Source of the DNA: Pseudomonas mandelii
GTDB taxonomy: Bacteria > Pseudomonadota > Gammaproteobacteria > Pseudomonadales > Pseudomonadaceae
DNA: 64,000 nucleotides
Assembly (NCBI RefSeq): GCF_900106065.1
Contig: NZ_LT629796.1
Span: 372,001 to 436,000, forward strand
Direction: 5' to 3'
The position numbers were made by a program, and so were the translations under genes. Of this stretch, positions 54,330 to 62,113 are shown piece by piece (the first letter of the stretch is position 1; the number at the start of each line of letters is the position of its first letter). Below the pieces are notes generated by a model. The model was not told the origin of the DNA. It searched no databases and saw only the letters and a list, made by a program, of their open reading frames with translations.

Positions 54330-55347
54330 CCAGCGCCGGCGTTTCCATCAGCCGCGCCCGGTATTCGCCGGGCGTGGCGTCGAACCAGCGTCGAAAGGCG
54401 CGGAAGAAGTTGCTCGGATCGGCAAACCCCAACAGGTAGGCAATTTCCAGCAGGGTCATGGTGGGTTGCGCCAGGTACTGCTCGGCCAGTTCACGTCGCG
54501 TGTCGTCGAGCAAGGTTTGAAAACTCGTGCCTTCTTCCTGCAAACGGCGTTGCAAGGTGCGTTGCGACAGGTGCAGCGTCTGCGCCACCGTATCGCGCTT
54601 GGGTTCGCCCTGGGGCAGCAAACGGCACAGCACCTGGCGCGCCTTGTGGGTCACGCGGCTCTCGGAAAACCGCGCCAGGTACTCGCCGGCAAACCGGTCG
54701 TGCAACAGCGCCATCGCCTCGTTGGCCGTCGGCAGCGGCGCCTCCATGTCGGCGCGTTCGAAGATCAAGGCGTCATAGGGCGCGTTGAACACCAACGGCG
54801 CATGGAATGCTTGTTTATAGGGTTCGAGATCGACAGGCTGATCGCCCTGGATCAACACCTTGCGCGGTTGCAACGTGCGCCCGGTCAACCAGCCACACAG
54901 CGCCAGCGCGCAGGCCAGCGACGCTTCGGCGCTCTGTCGGGTCGGCGGCAAGTGATCGCCATGCACCGTCAGAATCAGCACATAACCTTCATCCAGCAGT
55001 CGGAAACTCAGGTCGGCACTTTCGGCGATGATCCGCTGATAACGCACCAGCCGCTGAAAGCCTTCGGCCAGGGTCTGACTGGACATCAGTGCGTAGCCAG
55101 CCACATGGAAGGACGCCGGTCGCACCACCTTGCCCATGTTCAGGCCAATCGCCGGGTTGCCGGACAGCTCGACCGCGCGCTGCCACAGGCGTGTCATGGA
55201 GTCTTGCGGGAAGCGCGCATCCGGATCATCCAGAGACGCGTAGTCGAGCCCCAGCTGCTTGAACAGAACCCGGCAATCCAGGCCGTCCATCTCCAGTGCT
55301 TTGACAATCCCCATCGCCCAGCTTGCAGAAGTCGTTCGTTCGCTCAT
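54286..55347 (-). CDS. AraC family regulator with arabinose_bd-type N-terminal domain (OruR/ArgR-like group)
   Basis: A 353-residue regulator. Residues about 20-215 match the PF12625 type sensor domain seen in OruR, Rv1931c and VirF-like members; the last 100 residues are a double HTH (VAQTLHLSQRTLQRRLQEEG; LLEIAYLLGFADPSNFFRAF). The effector is not known. The ATG is at 55347. The 3' end overlaps the trkH coding end by 44 bp on the opposite strand, and the upstream gene (Mpo1-like) is divergent. Confidence 0.9.
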   Translation of the reverse strand: MSERTTSASWAMGIVKALEMDGLDCRVLFKQLGLDYASLDDPDARFPQDSMTRLWQRAVELSGNPAIGLNMGKVVRPASFHVAGYALMSSQTLAEGFQRLVRYQRIIAESADLSFRLLDEGYVLILTVHGDHLPPTRQSAEASLACALALCGWLTGRTLQPRKVLIQGDQPVDLEPYKQAFHAPLVFNAPYDALIFERADMEAPLPTANEAMALLHDRFAGEYLARFSESRVTHKARQVLCRLLPQGEPKRDTVAQTLHLSQRTLQRRLQEEGTSFQTLLDDTRRELAEQYLAQPTMTLLEIAYLLGFADPSNFFRAFRRWFDATPGEYRARLMETPALVSAARTQEYTEQTP

Positions 55348-55510
55348 GGCGTTTTCTTACTGTTTTGTGAGCCGTCTACCGCGGCAAGTTTTCGAAGGAT
55401 ACTAAAGTGGCGCCCATTGTCACTGGCTGATGCCAATGATCACTCTAGACTCAAATAAGCTACCCGCAGAACAACTTGCAATCAGAACAACAACCACAGA
55501 GATCGCAGTC

Positions 55511-55822
55511 GTGGAAAACGTCAAACGTTTCAACAGTTTCGCTGAGTTTTACCCGTACTACCTCAGTGAACACAGCAACAGCACCTGTCGACGATTGCAT
55601 TTTATCGGCACCAGCCTGGTCATCTTCATTCTGGCGCTGACCATCGGCAAAGGTGCCTGGTTGATGTTGCTCGCCTTGCCGCTGGCGGGTTACAGCTTCG
55701 CCTGGGTCGGGCATTTCTTTTTCGAGAAGAACCGTCCCGCCACGTTTCAGCATCCTCTTTATAGCCTGCTCGGCGACTTTGTCATGTACCGCGACATGAT
55801 TCTGGGTCGCGTGCCCTTCTAG
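55511..55822 (+). CDS. DUF962 (Mpo1-like) membrane protein
   Basis: A 103-residue DUF962 protein. RFNSFAEFYPYYLSEHSNST with the conserved His, RRLHFIGTSLVI and WVGHFFFEKNRPATFQHPLY are the family motifs. Two hydrophobic segments are present at about residues 35-70. Yeast Mpo1 is an Fe-dependent dioxygenase acting on 2-hydroxy fatty acids; bacterial roles are unproven. The GTG at 55511 is preferred as it starts the conserved domain, but a longer form from the ATG at 55430 is possible. Confidence 0.87.
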   Translation: MENVKRFNSFAEFYPYYLSEHSNSTCRRLHFIGTSLVIFILALTIGKGAWLMLLALPLAGYSFAWVGHFFFEKNRPATFQHPLYSLLGDFVMYRDMILGRVPF

Positions 55823-55921
55823 GCTCCACTGGCCATCAAAGCGTCCTGCGCAGCCAGTGCGATGTTGGATCCAAGTCCTACACTCAAGACATCCCTTTCG
55901 ATTAGAACAAGAGGATAGCTG

Positions 55922-56512
55922 ATGAACGCCAATGCACGATTCACCCACATGCAGGATGGCACGCAGGAAGACTGGGCGATCATCGCCGCCGACTTCAGTG
56001 CCTACGCCAGGCAGTTGCCGTCACGGATTGTGGCGCACCTGAAATTGCTGGAGGGTGATTTTGGCGGCTTCCCGGTGGATCGGCTGACCCATTCCCTGCA
56101 GACCGCCAGCCGTGCCTGGCGCGATGGCCGGGATGAAGAATACGTGGTCTGCGCGCTGCTTCACGACATCGGCGACACGCTCGGTTCCTACAACCATCCG
56201 GACATCGCCGCGGCGATCCTCAAGCCGTTCGTCAGTGCCGAAAACCTGTGGATGGTGGAAAAGCACGGGATATTTCAGGGGTATTACTTCTTCCATCACC
56301 TGGGAATGGATCGGCATTTGCGCGAACAATTCAGCGGGCATCCGCAGTATCAGGCGACCATCGAGTTCTGCGCCAAATATGACGCGGCGGCGTTTGATCC
56401 GGCTTACGAGACGTTACCGCTGAGCTTCTTTGAGCCAATGATGGAGCGCTTGTTTGCGCAACCGAAGCATTCGATCTACAAGGCGGCGATGGAAGCATAT
56501 TCGCCAGCCTGA
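55922..56512 (+). CDS. HD domain phosphohydrolase
   Basis: A 196-residue HD-superfamily protein. The HD signature is ALLHDIGDTLGSYNHPDIAA, with an upstream His in DRLTHSLQTASRAW and a later FHHLGMDRHLREQF. The layout resembles small metal-dependent phosphohydrolases of unknown substrate. The ATG is preceded by AAGAGGATAG. It lies 99 bp after the DUF962 gene and is followed by a REPIN. Confidence 0.88.
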   Translation: MNANARFTHMQDGTQEDWAIIAADFSAYARQLPSRIVAHLKLLEGDFGGFPVDRLTHSLQTASRAWRDGRDEEYVVCALLHDIGDTLGSYNHPDIAAAILKPFVSAENLWMVEKHGIFQGYYFFHHLGMDRHLREQFSGHPQYQATIEFCAKYDAAAFDPAYETLPLSFFEPMMERLFAQPKHSIYKAAMEAYSPA

Positions 56513-56540
56513 CAGATCCGGGGGGACCGCTGCACGGTCC

Positions 56541-56625
56541 GTCGCGAGCAGGCTCGCTCCCACAGGTGTCAGAGTCCGTTAAGGTCAATACGGTCAAAAT
56601 TGTGGGCGCGTGCCTGTTCGCGATG
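56541..56625. repeat. REPIN (two inverted REP halves)
   Basis: GTCGCGAGCAGGCTCGCTCC followed by CACAG (56541-56565) faces TGTGGGCGCGTGCCTGTTCG followed by CGAT (56601-56624). Confidence 0.75.
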
Positions 56626-56649
56626 GGGCCAGACCAGGCACGCTGACTT

Positions 56650-57465
56650 TTATGCCGGCTCTGCGATCTTCAAGGCTTTCAATTCGGCCTCCCGCGCCTG
56701 GGCATCCGCCAACCGGTACAACTCGATCGACCCGTCCCAATGCTCGATCAACGCCGTGCACGACTCCACCCAATCCCCGCAATTGAGGTAATCCACCCCG
56801 CCGACCTTGCGAATCTCGGCATGGTGAATGTGCCCGCACACCACCCCATGCAACTCGCGTTTGACGCACTCGTGGGCGATGGCTTCTTCAAAGTCGCTGA
56901 TAAAACTGACTGCCGTTTTCACCTTGTGTTTGAGGTAGGCCGACAGCGACCAGTAGCCGTAGCCATAACGCGCGCGCCAGTGATTCAGCCAACGGTTGAG
57001 GGTCAGGGTGAATTCGTAGGCCGAGTCGCCGAGAAAGGCCAGCCAGCGGTGATACCGGGTAATTACGTCAAACTGGTCGCCGTGGATCACCAGCAGATGG
57101 CGGCCATCGGCGGTCACATGCACCGCTTCGTCCACCAGTTGGATGTTGCCCAGGATCAGCTTCGAATAGCGGCGCAGGAATTCGTCGTGATTGCCGGTGA
57201 CATAGATCACCTCGGTGCCGCGCTTACTCATGGTCAGCAGGCGGCGAATCACGTTGGTGTGCGCCTGCGGCCAGTACATGCCGCCGCGCAGTTTCCAGCC
57301 ATCGATGATGTCGCCGACCAGGTAGATCTTGTCCGCGTGGTAGCCCTTGAGAAACTGCGACAGGTGTTCGGCCTGGCAGTCCCGGGTGCCCAGATGCACG
57401 TCGGAAATCCACAAGGTCCGCACACGTTGCTTACGGCTGGGTTTGGCGAGCTCGGCGCTGGTCAT
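56650..57465 (-). CDS. LpxH-like metallophosphatase
   Basis: A 271-residue calcineurin-like phosphoesterase of the group related to UDP-2,3-diacylglucosamine pyrophosphatase. Metal motifs in order: ISDVHLGTRDCQ, VGDIIDGW, VTGNHDEFL, VIHGDQFD and CGHIHHAEI. The typical LpxH (about 240 residues) is usually encoded elsewhere in Pseudomonas, so this is likely a paralogue (LpxH2-like) with an unsettled substrate. The ATG at 57465 has GAGGG 7 nt upstream. It is divergent from the AraC-type gene at 57595. Confidence 0.88.
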   Translation of the reverse strand: MTSAELAKPSRKQRVRTLWISDVHLGTRDCQAEHLSQFLKGYHADKIYLVGDIIDGWKLRGGMYWPQAHTNVIRRLLTMSKRGTEVIYVTGNHDEFLRRYSKLILGNIQLVDEAVHVTADGRHLLVIHGDQFDVITRYHRWLAFLGDSAYEFTLTLNRWLNHWRARYGYGYWSLSAYLKHKVKTAVSFISDFEEAIAHECVKRELHGVVCGHIHHAEIRKVGGVDYLNCGDWVESCTALIEHWDGSIELYRLADAQAREAELKALKIAEPA

Positions 57466-57594
57466 TGGCAACCCTCAGGACAAGTTTTGGCAAGCTTGCG
57501 CGGTTCGGGTTAATGGCCCATGACAGCTGCGAGTCAATCCTGTGACAACACCCGGCCGGTGTAGACTGGCCGCATCTTGACCGGGAGACCTGCG

Positions 57595-58359
57595 ATGAGA
57601 CCGATCCTCACGCTGCGCCAATACACCAAGGACCTGATCGTCCACAGCCACGACCACGCACAACTGGTGTTCGGGTTGTCGGGTGCGCTGGACTTCGAGG
57701 TCGACGGGCATGGTAGCCAGGTGGTTCAGCAGAGTTTCGTGGTGGTGCCGTCGGGGTTTCATCACGCCTGCGGCAGCAGCAATGGCAGCCGCTGCCTGGT
57801 GCTGGATATACCGAGTGACCAATGGGTTTCGCAGTCCCTTGGCGATCACGCCGACGCCAGCCGCCGTTTGCTCGACAACGCTGGGCGCCTGCCGCTGGAT
57901 GCCGGGCAAAGCCAATTGGTGAGTTGGCTGGCGGGCAGCCAGGTCAGTGACCCGTTGATTGCCCAGCAAGGCGCGGTGCTGTTATTGGCCAGCCTCAATA
58001 ACGCCAAGCCTGAAATCGTGGGCGGTCGCCGTCTGCCATATGCGGCGTTGAATGCGCATATCGATCAGTACGCGGCGTATCCATTGCAGGTCGCCGACCT
58101 GGCGCGCGTTGCCGGGCTGTCCAGTGCCCGATTGCATGCGCGGTTTGTCGCTGAGTGCGGGCAGACGCCGATGGATTACATCCGCAGCCGGCGGCTGCAT
58201 AGTGCGGTAAGACTGCTGCGCGATTCGCCATTGCCCATCGGCGAGATTGCCAGTCGGGTCGGTTACAGTTCGCAGAGTGCCTTTGCCGCAGCGGTGTTGC
58301 GCGAGTTTAGTAAGACTCCGGGCGAACTGCGGCGCGAGGCTGGCGACAAAAGTCGATAG
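57595..58359 (+). CDS. AraC family transcriptional regulator (cupin sensor)
   Basis: A 254-residue regulator with an N-terminal cupin domain (HSHDHAQLVFGLSGALDFEV at about residues 17-36) and a C-terminal double HTH (VADLARVAGLSSARLHARFV; IGEIASRVGYSSQSAFAAAV). It most probably controls the DMT transporter gene that follows 72 bp downstream on the same strand. The start is the ATG at 57595, with GGGAGACC upstream. Confidence 0.9.
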   Translation: MRPILTLRQYTKDLIVHSHDHAQLVFGLSGALDFEVDGHGSQVVQQSFVVVPSGFHHACGSSNGSRCLVLDIPSDQWVSQSLGDHADASRRLLDNAGRLPLDAGQSQLVSWLAGSQVSDPLIAQQGAVLLLASLNNAKPEIVGGRRLPYAALNAHIDQYAAYPLQVADLARVAGLSSARLHARFVAECGQTPMDYIRSRRLHSAVRLLRDSPLPIGEIASRVGYSSQSAFAAAVLREFSKTPGELRREAGDKSR

Positions 58360-58431
58360 TCTGCCGACAGACTCAGCGAGTATGGCGCGGTTCAATGTCC
58401 CCCTCTGTTTGTCTTGTTGTTAAGGATCGCA

Positions 58432-59322
58432 ATGACTCCCCGTACCGCCCTTGGCGCCCTGCATATCGGCGCATTGATGTTCGGCCTGACCGGTGTGTTC
58501 GGCAAACTCGCTGCTGCCTCGCCCGCGGTCATCGTGTTTGGTCGCGCGGCATTTGCGGTACTCGCCCTGGCGGTGTTCGCGCGGTTTGCCAGCAGGACGC
58601 GCTGGTACACACTCGAAGCGCAGGACTGGCGCCGTCTGCTTCTCAGTGGCTTGCTGCTGGCCGGGCATTGGGTGAGTTTTTTCATTGCGGTTAAAGTCGC
58701 CGGAGTGGCGATAGCGACCCTGGGTTTCGCCAGCTTCCCGGCGTTTACCGTGATCCTCGAAGGGGTCATATTCCGGGAGCGGATCCGCGCCAATGAAATT
58801 CTGTTGGTGGTGCTGGTAAGTGTCGGGCTGGTGCTGGTCACGCCGGACTTCGATCTGGCAAGTGGCGCCACCACGGGCCTGCTCTGGGCGATCGGTTCAG
58901 GCTTGCTGTTCGCCCTGCTGTCGCTGACCAACCGCGCCAGCTCCGGCAGAATCCCGCCGGTGCAGGCCGCGCTGTGTCAGAACGTCGTGGTCGCGCTGTG
59001 CCTTCTGCCGGTGGCGGCGCCGCAGTTGAGCGACGTCCGCGCCATCGACTGGCTGTGGATCGGTTTGCTCGGGGTGTTCTGCACCGGCGTCGCTCACAGT
59101 CTGTTCGTCGCCAGCCTGGCGGTGATCAAGGCGCGCACCGCCGCCGTGGTGTTCGCACTGGAACCGGTGTATGGCATCACCGTGGCCTGGTTGTTGTTCG
59201 ATGAAAACCCGACGTTGCGCATGCTGCTTGGTGGCGCCTTGATCATCGTCGCGATTGTGGTCTCCAGCAGACTGTCCGGTTCAAGCAAAAAGACCGTGGC
59301 AGCCGAAGCCGCATCTCACTGA
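58432..59322 (+). CDS. EamA/DMT family transporter
   Basis: A 296-residue inner-membrane exporter with ten helices arranged as two EamA repeats (about residues 5-135 and 145-285). GALMFGLTGVFGKLAAASPA begins repeat 1, and ARTAAVVFALEPVYGITVAW is the conserved end of repeat 2. It probably exports an amino acid or related metabolite; the neighbour AraC-type gene likely controls it. The ATG is at 58432. Its last 7 bp overlap the convergent SelW-like gene. Confidence 0.9.
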   Translation: MTPRTALGALHIGALMFGLTGVFGKLAAASPAVIVFGRAAFAVLALAVFARFASRTRWYTLEAQDWRRLLLSGLLLAGHWVSFFIAVKVAGVAIATLGFASFPAFTVILEGVIFRERIRANEILLVVLVSVGLVLVTPDFDLASGATTGLLWAIGSGLLFALLSLTNRASSGRIPPVQAALCQNVVVALCLLPVAAPQLSDVRAIDWLWIGLLGVFCTGVAHSLFVASLAVIKARTAAVVFALEPVYGITVAWLLFDENPTLRMLLGGALIIVAIVVSSRLSGSSKKTVAAEAASH

Positions 59323-59603
59323 GTGCGGTCGTTGTGGCCGAGGTCGCGGTCCGGGTCGATCTGATCGCGGACCCGCTGCTTTAGCACCTTGGCTTCCGGG
59401 AAACCGCCGTCGGCCTTGCGCTCCCAGAGCTGCACCTCGTCACAAAAAATATGGAAAACCCCACCAGTGCCGGGCACCAGCGACACTTTGCCCAAGTCGT
59501 CGCCGAAGGTGCTCAGCAGCTCCTGGGCCAGCCAGGCCGCACGCAACAGCCATTGGCATTGCGTGCAGTAGGTGATGATGATTTCCGGTTTATGCGTGGT
59601 CAT
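59316..59603 (-). CDS. SelT/SelW/SelH family (Rdx-type) selenoprotein-like protein
   Basis: A 95-residue thioredoxin-like protein with the redox motif YCTQCQW near residues 12-18, where the second position of the CxxC is Cys, not Sec. It also has VPGTGGVFHIFCDEVQLWER and GGFPEAKVLKQRVRD, diagnostic of the SelW-like family. The function is probably redox-linked but unproven in bacteria. The ATG at 59603 is selected; the upstream in-frame codons lack conservation. Confidence 0.88.
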   Translation of the reverse strand: MTTHKPEIIITYCTQCQWLLRAAWLAQELLSTFGDDLGKVSLVPGTGGVFHIFCDEVQLWERKADGGFPEAKVLKQRVRDQIDPDRDLGHNDRTQ

Positions 59604-59648
59604 GACGGACAAGACTCCTGAGCCAGAGGGCGCCGCTATAGTAGTGGC

Positions 59649-61430
59649 TCAGCGGATCCCGGCCAACAGGCTCCGGGCGGTTTGCTTGAGCGGCTCATCG
59701 CCCTCCTTGAGCAGCTCGTTGAGCAGTTCGATGGCGCTGTCCAGGTCGCCATCATCGATGCAGGTCTGGGCTTGTTCCAGTTTACCGGCATTGGTCGGCT
59801 CGACAGGCTCCAAGGTCAGGGAGTCAAGCTCCAAGGACTGACCGGGATCGCTGAACTCGTCGAGAAAATCGTCGCTCAGCGCCTGTGAGTCCGGTTCGGC
59901 GACCCACTCAAGCTCTGGCTCATCCAGCGTCGGCTCTTCAGGCATCTCGAATACCTCGGGCAACACGTGCAGATTCGAGGTGAACGCCGGCTCTACGGCC
60001 TTGGGTGATTCGCCTGAAGGTTTAGCATTGTCGAAAGGGCTGATCAGGTCCCAGCTGGAATCCATGGACAGGTCATCCAGATTCAACTGGAACTCGTCGG
60101 CAGGTGCCGCTTGCGCGGAAGCGATGACTGCGACGGCTGCCGCTGGTGCCGCTGGTGCCGCTGGTGCCGCTGGTGCCGCATTGCTCAGTTTCGGGTGGCG
60201 GGCGCGGATGTCCTCAAGCTTTTTTTCGTCGAGCCCGCCGTCACGCAGGTTTTTTTCCTGTGCGTCATAGGCGGGAACATCCCCCTGTTTGCCGAGGATT
60301 TCCAGCAGTTGCACGCCCAGATCCGTGCGCTGCGGTTCCTTGACCAATGCTTCTCGCAACAACCCTGCGGCTTCGGAAAAACGGCCATACGCCAGGTAGA
60401 TGCCGACCCCTTCGAGCACATCGCCTGTCGGCGCCTCTTCACGATGATCCGGAGCGGGTTTCAGCATGGGCTGTTGCACCGACGGGTGCGCCGCACGCTC
60501 AAGCCCCGGCTCCTGTTTCAAGGGTGAAACGGGCAAAACGGGCGAAGGCTCGGGTAACGCCTGAACCTGCTGGCGTTGACGTCGAACAAACAGCCCCAGC
60601 AATACCAGCGCGATCAGCGCCAGCAAGCCGATAATCAGCGGCCAATGGCTGGCCTCGGGCTCTTCAACAACGACGGGGGCAGGTGCCACCGCTACCGGAG
60701 TCACCGGCGGCGCCTGATTGACCTCCGACAGCCGGGTTTGCAGTTCGCTCACCTGTTTCTTCTGGCCGGCGATCTGTTCATCCTGAGCCTGAAGCTTTGC
60801 ATTCAACTCATCGATGGTTTTTTGCAGCTGCTGGTTTTGCAACACGCTGGCGGCCAGTTGTTCGGCGGCAGGATCGGTGGCAGGTTGCACGACGGCCGGC
60901 GCCGGTGCGGACTTCTTCGCCGCCGGTGCCGGCGCAGTGGCCGGTTTGACGCTCGGGAATGGAGATCTCTGTGGGCTGGCGGCAGGTTCGTCTTCTGCCG
61001 GCACGATCCCCGGTGAACCCGGCGGATCGATCAGCACCGTGTACTCGCGCAGCAAGCGCCCATTGGGCTGATTGAGCTGCACCAGGAAATTCAGGAAAGG
61101 TTCATTGACCGGTTTGTTGGAGGTCACCCGGATCAGGCTGCGATTGCCCCGCAGGACCGGCGTGAACTTCAGGTCGTTGAGGAAGAACACCCGATCGACG
61201 CCGGCGCGGGTGAATTCCTCCGCTGTCGCCAGGCTGATCGAGAGTTCGCCCTCCTCCAGCCCGCCGACATCGACCAGGGCAATGTCAGCGCGCAACGGCT
61301 GATTCAACGCGGAATGAAGGGTAATGTCGCCCAATCCCAGCGCAGGGGCCAATGCCGAGTAAGTGACAGCACCACCGACCAGAAGCAGCCTGGCGCAACA
61401 CTTCAATACAACGTGCCAACTCTCGAGCAT
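59649..61430 (-). CDS. FimV-domain protein with LysM-like region, TM helix and C-terminal TPR-like part
   Basis: A protein of about 593 residues. Residues 1-30 look like a signal peptide; about 30-145 form the FimV N-terminal domain (LGDITLHSALNQPLRADIAL), followed by a Pro/Ala linker. A coiled coil is near 200-245, a TM helix near 273-290 (WPLIIGLLALIALVLLGLFV), then an acidic cytoplasmic region ending in a TPR-like FimV C-terminal domain. P. aeruginosa FimV (919 residues) is a polar hub for type IV pili; this one is shorter, so it is a FimV-like paralogue. The ATG at 61430 is preferred for spacing to AAGGG; the ATG at 61436 is an alternative. Confidence 0.85.
   Translation of the reverse strand: MLESWHVVLKCCARLLLVGGAVTYSALAPALGLGDITLHSALNQPLRADIALVDVGGLEEGELSISLATAEEFTRAGVDRVFFLNDLKFTPVLRGNRSLIRVTSNKPVNEPFLNFLVQLNQPNGRLLREYTVLIDPPGSPGIVPAEDEPAASPQRSPFPSVKPATAPAPAAKKSAPAPAVVQPATDPAAEQLAASVLQNQQLQKTIDELNAKLQAQDEQIAGQKKQVSELQTRLSEVNQAPPVTPVAVAPAPVVVEEPEASHWPLIIGLLALIALVLLGLFVRRQRQQVQALPEPSPVLPVSPLKQEPGLERAAHPSVQQPMLKPAPDHREEAPTGDVLEGVGIYLAYGRFSEAAGLLREALVKEPQRTDLGVQLLEILGKQGDVPAYDAQEKNLRDGGLDEKKLEDIRARHPKLSNAAPAAPAAPAAPAAAVAVIASAQAAPADEFQLNLDDLSMDSSWDLISPFDNAKPSGESPKAVEPAFTSNLHVLPEVFEMPEEPTLDEPELEWVAEPDSQALSDDFLDEFSDPGQSLELDSLTLEPVEPTNAGKLEQAQTCIDDGDLDSAIELLNELLKEGDEPLKQTARSLLAGIR
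60142..60177. repeat. Four perfect 9-bp tandem repeats within the FimV-like gene
   Basis: GCTGGTGCC is repeated four times without change, encoding the Ala/Pro run (PAAPAAPAAPAA). Because the unit is 9 bp, copy number change would lengthen the linker without frameshift. Confidence 0.8.
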
Positions 61431-61558
61431 GAGCATCCCTTAGATAACCAGAACCAACCTGTACGCGTTCGCACATCCGGTACGAACACGATATTGCCTA
61501 GTAGTTCTTTATAGTCTGCCCAACGGGGTATCTCAAAAAGCTGGCGCGTGGTTATGCC

Positions 61559-61993
61559 TCAAGATTTTTCCAGGTTGGCCAGAATGTGCCCGTGGACCCG
61601 CATGCACACCTTCAAATCCGCCTCATCGACGCCGTCGAACAGTTCGCGGCGCAGTTGAGTGGCAATGGTTTCAATTTGTTCGATCAGAGGACGGGCCGGA
61701 GCACAGAGGACGATTTTTTTCGCCCGGCGGTCTTCCAGCACGGATTGGCGCTGGACCAGACCCTGGGTTTCCAGGCTGTCGAGCAACCGGGCCAGGGTCG
61801 GCCCTTCGACGCCGACGCTTTGCGCCAGTTCACGCTGGGTCGGTGCTTCTTCGAAGCGCGCCAGGTGCAGCAGCACCAGCCAGCGCGCCTGGGACAGACC
61901 CAGGCCAGCCAGACGGCGATCCAGTTCGGCACGCCAGCCGCGCGACATCTGGGCCAGTTGCATGCCAAAACGGTGTTGATCGGTTAACGGCAT
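61559..61993 (-). CDS. MarR family transcriptional regulator
   Basis: A 144-residue MarR regulator, SlyA-like in layout. The winged HTH is QRELAQSVGVEGPTLARLLD with wing residues LEDRRAKKI. Dimer helices form the two ends. It lies between the FimV-like gene and recQ with an AT-rich upstream region that holds a perfect dyad, so autoregulation is likely. The ligand and other targets are not known. The start is the ATG at 61993. Confidence 0.92.
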   Translation of the reverse strand: MPLTDQHRFGMQLAQMSRGWRAELDRRLAGLGLSQARWLVLLHLARFEEAPTQRELAQSVGVEGPTLARLLDSLETQGLVQRQSVLEDRRAKKIVLCAPARPLIEQIETIATQLRRELFDGVDEADLKVCMRVHGHILANLEKS

Positions 61994-62027
61994 AAAAAAC
62001 TCATGATTAGACTGAAAATAGAGAAAA

Positions 62028-62040
62028 ACTAATTATTAGT
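62028..62040. promoter_or_regulatory. Dyad ACTAAT-T-ATTAGT, candidate MarR operator
   Basis: A perfect 13-bp inverted repeat 35 bp upstream of the marR-type ATG, in an AT-rich segment where the promoter should lie. MarR/SlyA proteins bind such dyads; this is inference from position. Confidence 0.55.
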
Positions 62041-62113
62041 CAGCTAAGCATGACCGTTGGCTTGAGGCAAGGTCTGGTCTGTAGTGAATCGTTACATCAC
62101 TGTAACAGGTCAT

